Origin: Candidatus Poribacteria bacterium
GTDB taxonomy: Bacteria > Poribacteria > WGA-4E > WGA-3G
DNA length: 64,000 bases
Assembly (NCBI GenBank): GCA_012270865.1
Contig: JAAXHL010000051.1
Location: forward strand, 83,396-147,395
Direction: 5' to 3'
Position numbers and translations under genes: made by a program. Shown piece by piece: positions 34,699-43,555 of this stretch. The notes under the pieces are model-generated. The model was not told the origin of the DNA, searched no databases, and saw only the letters and a program-made list of their open reading frames with translations. The stretch's first letter is position 1, and each line of letters opens with the position of its first letter.

Positions 34699-35436
34699 GT
34701 GCAAACAAAACGGATCTGCCTCTGGTCGGGACCGCGAAACGTTTCTACCGCAGTCATGTACGCCTTCGCACAACGCAGCGATACGCAGGTCATCGACGAA
34801 CCGCTCTACGCACACTATCTCCACACAAAATACGGTGCCGACACCACAAATAGCACACACCCCGGCACCACCGAAGTCCTCGCATCCATGTCAACCGATG
34901 CCGCAACCGTAATTCGGGATGTCATCCTCGGACCCTGTGCCGAACCCGTACTCTTCATGAAACAGATGGCGCACCACCTCATCGACATAGACCTCAGCTT
35001 CCTACAACAGACGCACAACGTTTTTCTCATCCGAGACCCGCGCGAGATGCTCCCATCCCTCACAAAAGTCATCGGGACACCAACCCTCGCGGATACCGGA
35101 CTCAAAACACAACACGACCTATTATGCTCACTCCGTGCCGCCGGTCAATCGCCACCCATTCTTGACGCGCAATTACTTTTAGAGAACCCGCGTAGCGTTT
35201 TAGCGCAGCTCTGCGAACGCCTCGATTTAACCTTTGACGACGCTATGCTATCGTGGAAACCCGGTGGTAACCCTGCCGACGGAGTCTGGGCACCCTATTG
35301 GTATACGAATGTGCATCGGAGCACCGGTTTCGCACCCTACCGTCCGAAATCAGAGCCGTTCCCATCGGCATTGACAGAAGTATTATCCGCATGCTCCGCG
35401 TACTACAAACCCCTCCGCGCCGATGCGATCTGTTAA
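34699..35436 (+). CDS. Sulfotransferase-like protein
   Basis: 245 residues from GTG 34699 (purine-rich AAAAGGAAAG upstream). It has the P-loop-like PAPS-binding motif WSGPRNVSTAVMYAF and the later VFLIRDPREMLPS, matching the sulfotransferase-like family that is often annotated with branched-chain aminotransferase-like proteins. The acceptor is unknown. The last codons (YYKPLRADAIC) and about 70 downstream bases are duplicated in tandem at 35509. Confidence 0.8.
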   Translation: MQTKRICLWSGPRNVSTAVMYAFAQRSDTQVIDEPLYAHYLHTKYGADTTNSTHPGTTEVLASMSTDAATVIRDVILGPCAEPVLFMKQMAHHLIDIDLSFLQQTHNVFLIRDPREMLPSLTKVIGTPTLADTGLKTQHDLLCSLRAAGQSPPILDAQLLLENPRSVLAQLCERLDLTFDDAMLSWKPGGNPADGVWAPYWYTNVHRSTGFAPYRPKSEPFPSALTEVLSACSAYYKPLRADAIC

Positions 35437-35616
35437 TTATTATCTGGTGGCATTTTGGGAGAAAGGATGTTACTGATAACTGTTAACTGACAACTGTTAA
35501 CTAATAACTACAAACCCCTCCGCGCCGATGCGATCTGTTAATTATTATCTGGTGTCATTTTTGGGAGAAAGGATGTTACTGATAACTGTTAACTGACAAC
35601 TGTTAACTGATAACTA
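35400..35616. repeat. Tandem duplication of the sulfotransferase 3' end with AACTG words
   Basis: Two units of about 107 bases (from CTACAAACCCCTCCGCGCCG) at about 35402 and 35509, differing by a few bases. Each ends with TGATAACTGTTAACTGACAA and similar words. The second unit lies after the stop and ends at the UPF0182 stop codon. Confidence 0.85.
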
Positions 35617-38598
35617 CCGACCCCCCTGCGCCTTCAACATATTCGTAATCTGTTTAAGCAGCTGCCGCTTCTGGGCAGCCGTTGACGCATCCAGCTGCTC
35701 CAACTGCTGGAACAGTTCCTCTATCGTCTTCGGTTTCTCACCGTTTGCCGTTTCACCGTTCGTACTCACCGGCGCACCTAAAAAAATAACATTCAACGCC
35801 TCGTCGAGCGTCTTTGCTGTACCGACATCGCTTGAACCCGCCTTGACAACAACTAACTCCAACGTCGGACGCCGTGCCGGTGCTTCGTCAACCGATGCCT
35901 TTTCACCCTTCTTCTCCGTCGGTTTCTTCGCTTGTAGATAGATCGGCTCCACATAGAACAACGCATCCTCCACAGGAATAACCAAAAGATTCCCGCGAAT
36001 CGTCTCCTTCGTCTTATCCCAACCGACCTTTTTGTCTCCAATCGCTGTACCAATATCTTCCTCGACCTGTGTCGGTCCAGGTACATCTGCTTCTAAAGTA
36101 TAAACAATCCGTTCACCGTAGTGCGGTTCATCGCATCGGGCGACCATCCACGCCTTGAGTCGTTTCTCTCTACCGGGGGGTGCAAACGGAATGATGTTGA
36201 CGAATTCGGCATTCTCTTCGCCCGGCAACTTTAGGATGGCGTAGTAGGGCATCATCTCATGGTCGGCTTCCTCCGAGTAGTACACTTCTTCGGGTATTTT
36301 CCATATATCGTTGCTATTATAGAAATTTGAAGCACCTTGGTGATAGTCCGCGTAGAGTTTCGCTTGGATGCGCGTCAGGTAGTCCGGGTAACGGCGGTGC
36401 GAACGCAACCCTTCCGGCATCTCCGAAATCGATTTAAAGAGACCGGGGAACGCTTTCCGATAGCCTTCTATGACATCTTCACCTTCCTTAACAGCGTAGA
36501 GGTTCACAGCACCCGTATATGCATCTACGACAGCGACCCCAGAGTTACGGATATAGTTGAATACCTTGAAATCCGGCTCATCGTACGATTCGCTCGTGAC
36601 CTGCGCCGTATCGTCGTCGTACATCTGCGCGTTCGGATAATAACGACTCGTCACGTAGAAGTCGATGATCCAATAGAGTTTACCTTCGTTGATGACGATA
36701 TACGGGTCAGGGTCATAGTTAAGGAACGGGGCAATATAAGAGACCCGATCGCGGACAAGCCGTTTGTCAATACGCGTACCAATCTTCCGGCGGAACATGA
36801 TCCGACTCTCCGGTGTCACTCGGTCTGAGAGGAGGATTGGGAAGAAGTCGAACCGTAGCGCAAAACAGAGTCTGCGGAACCAGCCGCCGATGGGGATGCC
36901 ACCGTTACCTGTATATTCATGGTCTGGGACTTTGTTTGCGATTTCGGGTGTCGCCTGTTCTTCTGGGAGCGTTTCTTGCGTCTCGACTTCTGGTGTTTCC
37001 TCTTCTGATGTTTCCTCTTCTGATGTTTCCTCTTCTGGTGCTTCCTCTTCTGGCGAGCGGATCGTTTTAACGAGCGCATAGTCGGTCGTCATTTCGCCAT
37101 AGTAGATTTCAGGGTTCTTATCGACCTTCAGTTCCTCATAAACGCTTTCAATGGGTGTTGTACCCTTGACCCAGAAGTCTGGATATCCGCCCTCCTTGAA
37201 CGCGTTCACAGGGGCAACACAGACACCGTAGCCGTAGACATAGTCCGCTTTGAGAGGGTACCAGTCGATAATCATCGGAAGGGGGTCTACCTCGCGCGCC
37301 GCAATGAGTACCTGCCGATATTCGCCATCGACTGTGTATCTATCCACATCCGTGTACGGGTGAAAGTTATAGTGGAGGACGATCTGTAATTCCCGGAGCG
37401 CCTCCCACATGACGCGTCGATCCCAGAGTTGGATATTTTTTTTGATTTCGCTATTGTTATTTATCATCTCATAGGTTGCAAGACCTTCCGTCTGTTTTTT
37501 CACGACGATCTTATCGAGCTCAAACGCACGGCGCGTCTCTTTGATGTGTCGCTCCAAGTACGGCTCCTCTTTCGGTTGTGGATCCACCCGCAGACGGAGG
37601 TGAACACCGAGCGGGTAGAGATGGATCAACACCACGTAACTGAGGCCCCAGACCCCTGCGGTTACGTACCACAGCAGCCGTCGACGCCATAAAATATTTA
37701 ACACGATAACAACAGCGATGCCGATGAGTACACCAGAATAGATTTTCGTTGAAATCGCGAGCTGCGAATCTGTGTAGAACATTCCATGGACACTTGCTAA
37801 CTGATCCGTAAGCGGCGACGTATAGACCTTATCCCACAAATTCACAAAACTCCGCCACCCCGCAACGAGCAACAACAACATCCACAGTGCCGTCCCGTGA
37901 AAAATAATATGCCGTTTCACACGAGCCATCGTATGCGCATCCCGACGGTAATAAAAATTATAGAGCAACCCCACAACAATGCACGTCACCCAGAGCAGCA
38001 CCTGTATCCAGAGGCTCATCCATTTGTGCATCGGATAGTTGAAAAGATAGAAATTCCGGGCCTTCCCGAAGTGCAGCCCCTCCTCAGCGACTGCAACCGC
38101 CGCATCCGGACGGTTCAGGTATCGAACCACAGTATCATCAAGCAGCAGCATCGGGATCGCCAGCAGCAGTGCCAGAACAATCGTAATACAGATAACAGTC
38201 CGATGGAACGAGAAAGTCTGCGTATGCGTCCACCGTCGGAACGCACGCGATTCCGGACACAGAACATTCGCAATCGCAGCATTGATGTTCATGAACCCCG
38301 CAGCAAAAACGAAGCAGAGCGCAAAGAAACCCCATCGAATCCGATGGAGCCGCCAGAAAATACCTTCGTACCCCAAGTTCTCGTACCAGAGGTGTTCCGT
38401 ATACAAAAACGAGAGCGGGTAAAACGTACTCACCCCGACGAGTCCACCGAATATCCAGAGCAGGTATGCTTGAAGTTTACTATAGCGATCTCGTCGGCGG
38501 TAATCACCGCGTCGGTATCGGAAGATACCCCATATTAAGCTGACGCTAACAATGATCGCGCTAAGCAGCAGCTGCGCAATCGCTATATTCGCTGACAT
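35614..38598 (-). CDS. UPF0182 family membrane protein
   Basis: 994 residues, close to the family norm of 900-1000. The first 350 residues carry about seven membrane spans (for example SANIAIAQLLLSAIIVSVSL, WGFFALCFVFAAGFMNINAA), and the rest is the large conserved extracytoplasmic domain (YRQVLIAAREVDPLP, YGYGVCVAPVNAF, NYDPDPYIVINEGKLYWIID). The family function is unknown. Residues about 510-546 are an extra acidic repeat (EETSEEETSEEETPE) from tandem TCTTCTGATGTTTCC DNA. An AGGAGG SD precedes the ATG. TAG is followed directly by TTATCAG of an AACTG array. Confidence 0.93.
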   Translation of the reverse strand: MSANIAIAQLLLSAIIVSVSLIWGIFRYRRGDYRRRDRYSKLQAYLLWIFGGLVGVSTFYPLSFLYTEHLWYENLGYEGIFWRLHRIRWGFFALCFVFAAGFMNINAAIANVLCPESRAFRRWTHTQTFSFHRTVICITIVLALLLAIPMLLLDDTVVRYLNRPDAAVAVAEEGLHFGKARNFYLFNYPMHKWMSLWIQVLLWVTCIVVGLLYNFYYRRDAHTMARVKRHIIFHGTALWMLLLLVAGWRSFVNLWDKVYTSPLTDQLASVHGMFYTDSQLAISTKIYSGVLIGIAVVIVLNILWRRRLLWYVTAGVWGLSYVVLIHLYPLGVHLRLRVDPQPKEEPYLERHIKETRRAFELDKIVVKKQTEGLATYEMINNNSEIKKNIQLWDRRVMWEALRELQIVLHYNFHPYTDVDRYTVDGEYRQVLIAAREVDPLPMIIDWYPLKADYVYGYGVCVAPVNAFKEGGYPDFWVKGTTPIESVYEELKVDKNPEIYYGEMTTDYALVKTIRSPEEEAPEEETSEEETSEEETPEVETQETLPEEQATPEIANKVPDHEYTGNGGIPIGGWFRRLCFALRFDFFPILLSDRVTPESRIMFRRKIGTRIDKRLVRDRVSYIAPFLNYDPDPYIVINEGKLYWIIDFYVTSRYYPNAQMYDDDTAQVTSESYDEPDFKVFNYIRNSGVAVVDAYTGAVNLYAVKEGEDVIEGYRKAFPGLFKSISEMPEGLRSHRRYPDYLTRIQAKLYADYHQGASNFYNSNDIWKIPEEVYYSEEADHEMMPYYAILKLPGEENAEFVNIIPFAPPGREKRLKAWMVARCDEPHYGERIVYTLEADVPGPTQVEEDIGTAIGDKKVGWDKTKETIRGNLLVIPVEDALFYVEPIYLQAKKPTEKKGEKASVDEAPARRPTLELVVVKAGSSDVGTAKTLDEALNVIFLGAPVSTNGETANGEKPKTIEELFQQLEQLDASTAAQKRQLLKQITNMLKAQGGR

Positions 38599-38631
38599 AA
38601 TCCTTGAACCTCCTGAGTGTTACATTATAAT

Positions 38632-38661
38632 ATAATAGCACAACCCGCGCACATTTCGCAA
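38632..38661 (-). promoter_or_regulatory. Candidate promoter of the UPF0182 gene
   Basis: On the minus strand TTGCGA (38661-38656), 18-base spacer, TATTAT (38637-38632), 34 bases before the ATG. Moderate match. Confidence 0.45.
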
Positions 38662-38891
38662 ATAGTTGTTCCCGATTAGTTAATGTAATGGTTTCCCTAC
38701 TACAAACAGGCAGGTTCGTAGTAGTGCGATTCATCGCACGTTTAAAGTGAAACCCAACGCTCTATGATACCGACACAGTTTGGGATGTTGGATTTCGCTA
38801 CACCTATCTATCCGATACTTCTACATGATTGATATTTTCCTCTGTAGAAGCGAGCTGTGCTCGCGATCTTGCGTCTACCTAAAAAAACGAC
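38662..38891. repeat. Intergenic with degenerate repeats
   Basis: GAAACCCAACGC.. and GGGATGTTGGATTTCGC (about 38748-38805) resemble the GTTGGGTT element of 27462 and 60737. GAAGCGAGCTGTGCTCGCGATC (38844) is a hairpin related to the pair at 40153. No gene seen. Confidence 0.5.
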
Positions 38892-38920
38892 TTGCCTATT
38901 TTTCGACGATCTGCTATACT
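38892..38920 (+). promoter_or_regulatory. Promoter of the 39025 gene (TGC-extended -10)
   Basis: TTGCCT (38892-38897), 17 bases, TATACT (38915-38920) preceded by TGC. Confidence 0.6.
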
Positions 38921-39024
38921 CTTAAAGAACCAGTTTAGGGTGGCACTGCTACGAGCAGCACACGCTGTTTCTGAACCCTCCCACCGTTGCTGGGGGATAA
39001 AACAAACTGGAACTGGAAGATCCC

Positions 39025-39399
39025 ATGAAAACGATACTCGCCCTCTTGATACTCTTTTCTGCGATCACGCTGCCAGCTCTTGGTGAGTTGACCGTCGAGG
39101 ACATTGAGAAAATTGATGCGAAGATCAAAGCGTCAGAAGCGCGAACGAAAGAACATATCAACACGCAAATAGAGAGTGTTAAAGAAAATATCAACACACA
39201 GATAGAGAGTGTTGATAAAAGACTTTCGCTCGTCACAACTCTTATCGTCGGACTTATAGCTCTCCTCGTCTTAGCCGTAAGCATTCCACAAATCCTCATG
39301 GCATTGCGTAGCAGACGCGACGAATCACTCGAAAAGCAGATTGAAAACCTCACACAAGAAATCGAAACGATCAAGCAACAGAAGATTGTCCAACCATGA
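39025..39399 (+). CDS. Small coiled-coil membrane protein (paralogue of 33381)
   Basis: 124 residues: a signal peptide ending TLPALG (about 20), a coiled coil (KASEARTKEHINTQIESV, with NTQIESV repeated), a membrane span at about 75-95 (LIVGLIALLVLAVSIPQILM) and a short second coiled coil (LEKQIENLTQEIETIKQQ). It keeps the C-terminal helix that the paralogue at 33381 loses by a stop codon. Function unknown. It has its own promoter at 38892. Confidence 0.75.
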   Translation: MKTILALLILFSAITLPALGELTVEDIEKIDAKIKASEARTKEHINTQIESVKENINTQIESVDKRLSLVTTLIVGLIALLVLAVSIPQILMALRSRRDESLEKQIENLTQEIETIKQQKIVQP

Positions 39400-39461
39400 A
39401 AGGCACAAGACCCCTCAACAACGACGAAAATTGTACCCCCGCCCTCCTAAACCTGACATCT

Positions 39462-39496
39462 TAACTGAGTACTGAATACTGTTAACTGACAACTAA
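39462..39496. repeat. AACTG word-repeat array
   Basis: AACTGAGTACTGAATACTG followed by TTAACTGACAACTAAT, just upstream of the 39505 promoter. Confidence 0.65.
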
Positions 39497-39504
39497 TAAA
39501 AAAC

Positions 39505-39532
39505 TTGCATTTTTTGTAACCTTTTGTATACT
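39505..39532 (+). promoter_or_regulatory. Candidate promoter P1 in the 39.5-40.4 kb region
   Basis: TTGCAT (39505-39510), 16 bases, TATACT (39527-39532). No gene follows directly; it points into the MITE triplet. Confidence 0.5.
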
Positions 39533-39616
39533 AACAGTGTTAAAGAAAGTAGAAAGAACTTGTATACCTAAAACCGAGTCCCCTGATAAGGTCAATTTAG
39601 ACGGTTAACATTAGGT

Positions 39617-39881
39617 AGGAATTACGCATACATCTCTTTCGTAGCACAAACTGTTAGTTTGTGTCCGCAGAGTGCTGGGTTTTCCGAGAAACCTCATCTA
39701 ACAGAATAGGGTGCAGTCAAAGTTTCGTATTTCGTAGCACAAACTGTTAGTTTGTGTCCGCAGAGTGCTGGGTTTTCCGAGAAACCTCATCTGACAGAAT
39801 AGGGTGCAGTCAAAGTTTCGTATTTCGTAGCACAAACTGTTAGTTTGTGTCTCCAGAACGCTCAAAATTGCGTAAGTCCTG
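39617..39881. mobile_element. TTACGCA-ended MITE with internal triplication
   Basis: 265 bases between AGGAATTACGCA and TTGCGTAAGTCCTG. Exactly flanked by the 7-base direct repeat ATTAGGT (39610-39616 and 39882-39888). The internal unit (from TTTCGTAGCACAAACTG, about 103 bases) occurs in three tandem copies, the last shortened. Confidence 0.88.
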
Positions 39882-39923
39882 ATTAGGTTCAAACCACCCA
39901 ATACATTTTTTTTCGGAATTAAT

Positions 39924-39952
39924 TTGACAAAATTTGCAAATACAGGTATAAT
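39924..39952 (+). promoter_or_regulatory. Perfect-consensus promoter P2
   Basis: TTGACA (39924-39929), 17 bases, TATAAT (39947-39952). About 720 bases before the nearest large gene. Confidence 0.7.
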
Positions 39953-40037
39953 TAACCTAAGTTAACGCGATAAGACGCAAAATCACAACCGATTTTGACC
40001 AACATTCGCACCAAACGTAAATTTTTTCAAGAAAAAC

Positions 40038-40066
40038 TTGACATCGTATTACTGATGTGGTATAAT
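40038..40066 (+). promoter_or_regulatory. Perfect-consensus promoter P3
   Basis: TTGACA (40038-40043), 17 bases, TATAAT (40061-40066). About 600 bases before the lamin-tail gene. Confidence 0.72.
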
Positions 40067-40152
40067 ATAGATACATAAGAGATTCAAGTTATTGGGCAAA
40101 GCACTCCGTGCCAGAATCCAAAAACCCCTCTTACAACAAATCGAAACAATAC

Positions 40153-40240
40153 GGGCAGTAGACGGTAGGAGCGAGTTTTACTCGCGATCTTCCCGAAACG
40201 ACAGACGGTAGGAGCGAATTTTACTCGCGATCTTCCCGAA
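40153..40240. repeat. Tandem pair of hairpins GGTAGGAGCGA-TTTTA-CTCGCGATC
   Basis: Two near-identical 49-base units (GAGCGAGTTTTACTCGC and GAGCGAATTTTACTCGC) each followed by GATCTTCCCGAAA. They lie between promoters P3 and P4. Confidence 0.75.
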
Positions 40241-40316
40241 ATGACTCCTAAACCCGTAGCGGCGCACCAAAGTGGAACCCTGAACTACCCAAACGCACCG
40301 CACCGGAAAAAAATAG

Positions 40317-40345
40317 TTGACACGTTTCCGTAACTATTGTAGAAT
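40317..40345 (+). promoter_or_regulatory. Promoter P4 before the lamin-tail gene
   Basis: TTGACA (40317-40322), 17 bases, TAGAAT (40340-40345). It leaves a leader of about 315 bases before the ATG at 40669. That leader contains GGGAACCCC..GGCGTTCC inverted segments near 40562-40625 and no convincing gene. Confidence 0.7.
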
Positions 40346-40668
40346 TCACAACGTTTATACGAAAGGTTTGGTTATTTTTGTAGATGTCTATAACGCATAT
40401 AAGAGCCGAACCCTATTTTCTCAAACGTACTTTGAAAATCATTTTATCAACGTAACAGGCGGTTCCCTACCGCACCACAGATTAGAAAAAATTTCTAAAG
40501 TACGTAAAAAGGTTAGTTCAGAATAGATTTCATCCCTGAATCTGTTCTCGCTTTTGATTTTATGGGAACCCCGTAAAAAGGCGTTCCTGCTGATGTAGAG
40601 TGGGAACCCCCACAACGGCGTTCCCGAAAAATTAAATGTTTTTGTTTTCTAAGGAGGAGAATAAGTAA

Positions 40669-43479
40669 ATGCAATTGTCAAACAAATTGACATTTTCCTT
40701 AGCAAGTTTAGTTGTTATACTTGGACTGGCGTTCGCAACCACTCCAGTGATGGCACAAATTGATATCACCACTGATCTTGGTAAGCTTAATAATGCTGTT
40801 GACTCGATTCCTGCTGGTGGTTACCTGATTATCCGAAAGGCTAAGGCTAATGCCGATGCTGGGCTTCCTACGCTTCCAGATGATGCAGTTGCCGTAGGAT
40901 GGCAAAATATGCCGGATTTGGAAGCACTCTTCTTTGAAGAAGGTGGCACAATCCTGTTACAAGCTTCGGTGACGAACGTGGATGCGGCTGGTACGGATGT
41001 AGGAACAGGCAGTGTGAGTGTTGGACTCAAACCAGCTAAAACGGGATTTACCGACCATCGATATGACCATGATGGCGATGATGATGGTTTCGCTGCTGAT
41101 GGTACAGCGCAAGGCACAGCTAATGACGGTATCGAAGATTCCGCACAAGCCGAAGATGCTGCCGCTACTGATGCAGCTACCCCCGCAAGAGATGTTATAG
41201 TAGACGATCTCTCCATCACTGAGATTATGTGGGCACTCAACAATGCTGTTATCGGTACAGATGCTGCAGCTGATCACCAGTGGATTGAGATTCACAATCG
41301 GAACGCGAACAGTGCAATCCCATTGGACAGTATTTTCCTGAGCATTCAATCCGGTGACCCGCCACTTGACTTTGATACCGCAATCGTTACAACTTCTGGT
41401 TCCGAAGCCTCAGCACGTATTGGCGTAGATCGTATCGAGAACGTTAGTGCTGTCGGTAAAGCATGGGTACCTAAAGGTTCAAATGGCGATAGCACAGAGG
41501 GTGCCGTATCACCTTTCATCTCTATGTTCAGAAATCGCGGCAAACTCGGTAAAGACGAAGGTTCAAACATAGGTCACTGGACTGCGTCTTCGCAGGTCTA
41601 TCTCGCGAACCATAAAGGTACACCGGGTAAAGTCGAACGCACTGGCGTGGCTTCATTTACCACAAAAGGGTTCACACTCGGTGATGTGCGCATCAACGAG
41701 GTTGGCAATCGGAATGATGCCAACAAGGCATACGAATGGATTGAACTCAAAGGTCCAGCTGGCAAAGTCCTGGAAAACTGGCAGGTGAGTCTCCTGAGGG
41801 GTATTGATGATGAGGTCGAACTCTTCACCTTACCGAAGAAGGGTATTCCGGCGAACGGTCATTTATTGGTGGTTGCTACCGATCCTTCAGGTAACCAAGA
41901 TCACCCGTTGGCCGCAGGTTGGAACATGGAGAAAAACGCCGACGACCAGGTTGAGGGTGTCGGTGCGGAAAATCCAGATAATCCACGCCAGGTCGCAAAT
42001 TATATTGTTAGAGACTTCAAAAACGGTGGTCTGCCCAATGGCGACTTCGTGTTGGTCCTGCGGAGTGGTAATGACAAAAGAGGTAAGAACGAGAAGATCG
42101 TTGACATTGCTGGCTATGAGAACGGTGGCCTGAAGCGGCCGCAGACCGTGTCTAATTGGACGAACCTCTGGCCCCTGCAGGGTGGTGTTCAGGGCGCAGA
42201 CTTTACCAGTAACAACTTGGTAGAGGAAACGGTGCATCAGCGTCAGCACTCTGGTGTCTGGGGTACGAGTTCTATCAGAGCCGGTCACGGCGATGCAAAC
42301 AACGCCGATAAAGCCGCTTTCCGTGATCGCGGCTGGACAGGTATCGGCTATAAGCGGAATGCGTCCCAAGGTAACTCTACTGGCGGAACACCCGGATATC
42401 CGAATGATGCTCTAAAGAGCGAAGGTGCTGATGCACAAAATGCCGTACATATCAGTGAGATTATGTACACAGCAGGCGATCGCGGTCTAACCCAGTGGGT
42501 CGAACTTCGCAACACCTCAGATATGCACGGTGTGAATGTAGGCAACTGGAGACTCTACATCGTCAATCACCACGAAATGATGGACGAGGATGGCATGATG
42601 GTCGAATACGAAGATAGTCCTCTTAGCTATCATGTTGACCTCAGCGGAACGATTCCGCCGGGTCAGAGTTACCTGATTGTCGCGCGTTCAACGGGTCGTG
42701 ACGCAACCGAACTCCCAGACGATCGTATCAAGGATGCCGGTAGAAAGCGTAGTGAGAAGCTTTTCAATTCTTATGGTTTCGAGTTAACGCTTAGAACGAA
42801 ACGGGATAAAGGAATCGCCGAACAGCAAATTGTTGATATGGTCGGTAACCTCAAACCCGATCCGGATAGTCGTCGTGCAGATGCGCAATCCTTCCAAGAT
42901 GATGTCAACTGGAACTGGCCGGATGCTATGAACGAAGACGGCGATCGTATCTCCGTTGTCCGTATCCCAGCTCCAGGTGGTATGGCTACAGGACTCACCG
43001 AAGACGGTTGGATGCTCTACAATATGACCGCTCAATACGATAACATCAACGAGGACACGTACTACGGTCATGACACTGATATTAGTTCTCCGGGTCATCA
43101 CCACGGTGGTATCCTCCCCGTCTCGTTGTCGAAGTTCCGTCCGGAACGGATGAAAGATACCGGTCAAATCGTTATCCGTTGGGTCACCGAATCCGAAACG
43201 AATAACGCTGGATTCAACATCCTCCGTAGCGAAACCCGCGACGGTCAATTCACCAAACTTAACACCAAACTGATCGCAGGTCAAGGTACAACGAGTGAGC
43301 GTACGGCTTACGAGTTCGCCGATACATCTGCGAAACCCAATGTCGTCTACTACTACCAGATTCAAGATGTCTCCTTCGACGGTGATGTCACGACTTTACG
43401 GACAACCCACCTTCGTGGTAACGTCACGGCTGCTGGTAAACTCACAACGACATGGGCTGATTTGAAATCACAAGATTAA
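40669..43479 (+). CDS. Secreted lamin-tail-domain surface protein with C-terminal sorting-like motif
   Basis: 936 residues; AAGGAGGA SD. A signal peptide ends at about residue 29 (TPVMAQ). Three lamin-tail (LTD) domains begin at about residues 179 (LSITEIMWALNN), 340 (GDVRINEVGNRN) and 595 (HISEIMYTAGDR). An acidic linker (AEDAAATDAATPARD) lies before the first. Residues about 815-915 form the FlgD/FN3-like domain (SKFRPERMKDTGQIVIRWVT, NAGFNILRSE, VVYYYQIQDVS) that often precedes sorting signals. The end is GKLTTTWADLKSQD, matching the ends of the proteins at 62602 and 63269. Likely cell-surface adhesion or scaffold. A strong terminator follows. Confidence 0.88.
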   Translation: MQLSNKLTFSLASLVVILGLAFATTPVMAQIDITTDLGKLNNAVDSIPAGGYLIIRKAKANADAGLPTLPDDAVAVGWQNMPDLEALFFEEGGTILLQASVTNVDAAGTDVGTGSVSVGLKPAKTGFTDHRYDHDGDDDGFAADGTAQGTANDGIEDSAQAEDAAATDAATPARDVIVDDLSITEIMWALNNAVIGTDAAADHQWIEIHNRNANSAIPLDSIFLSIQSGDPPLDFDTAIVTTSGSEASARIGVDRIENVSAVGKAWVPKGSNGDSTEGAVSPFISMFRNRGKLGKDEGSNIGHWTASSQVYLANHKGTPGKVERTGVASFTTKGFTLGDVRINEVGNRNDANKAYEWIELKGPAGKVLENWQVSLLRGIDDEVELFTLPKKGIPANGHLLVVATDPSGNQDHPLAAGWNMEKNADDQVEGVGAENPDNPRQVANYIVRDFKNGGLPNGDFVLVLRSGNDKRGKNEKIVDIAGYENGGLKRPQTVSNWTNLWPLQGGVQGADFTSNNLVEETVHQRQHSGVWGTSSIRAGHGDANNADKAAFRDRGWTGIGYKRNASQGNSTGGTPGYPNDALKSEGADAQNAVHISEIMYTAGDRGLTQWVELRNTSDMHGVNVGNWRLYIVNHHEMMDEDGMMVEYEDSPLSYHVDLSGTIPPGQSYLIVARSTGRDATELPDDRIKDAGRKRSEKLFNSYGFELTLRTKRDKGIAEQQIVDMVGNLKPDPDSRRADAQSFQDDVNWNWPDAMNEDGDRISVVRIPAPGGMATGLTEDGWMLYNMTAQYDNINEDTYYGHDTDISSPGHHHGGILPVSLSKFRPERMKDTGQIVIRWVTESETNNAGFNILRSETRDGQFTKLNTKLIAGQGTTSERTAYEFADTSAKPNVVYYYQIQDVSFDGDVTTLRTTHLRGNVTAAGKLTTTWADLKSQD

Positions 43480-43511
43480 ACTCAGGGATATTCTAACTAA
43501 CCAATCCAAAC

Positions 43512-43553
43512 CCACAGGCGATGGACCCCAATCCATCGCCTGTGGCTTTTTTT
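43512..43553 (+). terminator. Strong intrinsic terminator of the lamin-tail gene
   Basis: A perfect 14-base stem CCACAGGCGATGGA / TCCATCGCCTGTGG, 6-base loop, then CTTTTTTTT. Confidence 0.92.
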
Positions 43554-43555
43554 TG

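Noticed and set aside
38892..39086. 64-residue ORF over the 39025 promoter
   Set aside because: It spans the promoter and overlaps the signal peptide of the real gene out of frame.
40317..40526. 69-residue ORF before the lamin-tail gene
   Set aside because: Its TTG start is the -35 box of promoter P4, it has no SD, and its composition is unlike the neighbouring genes.
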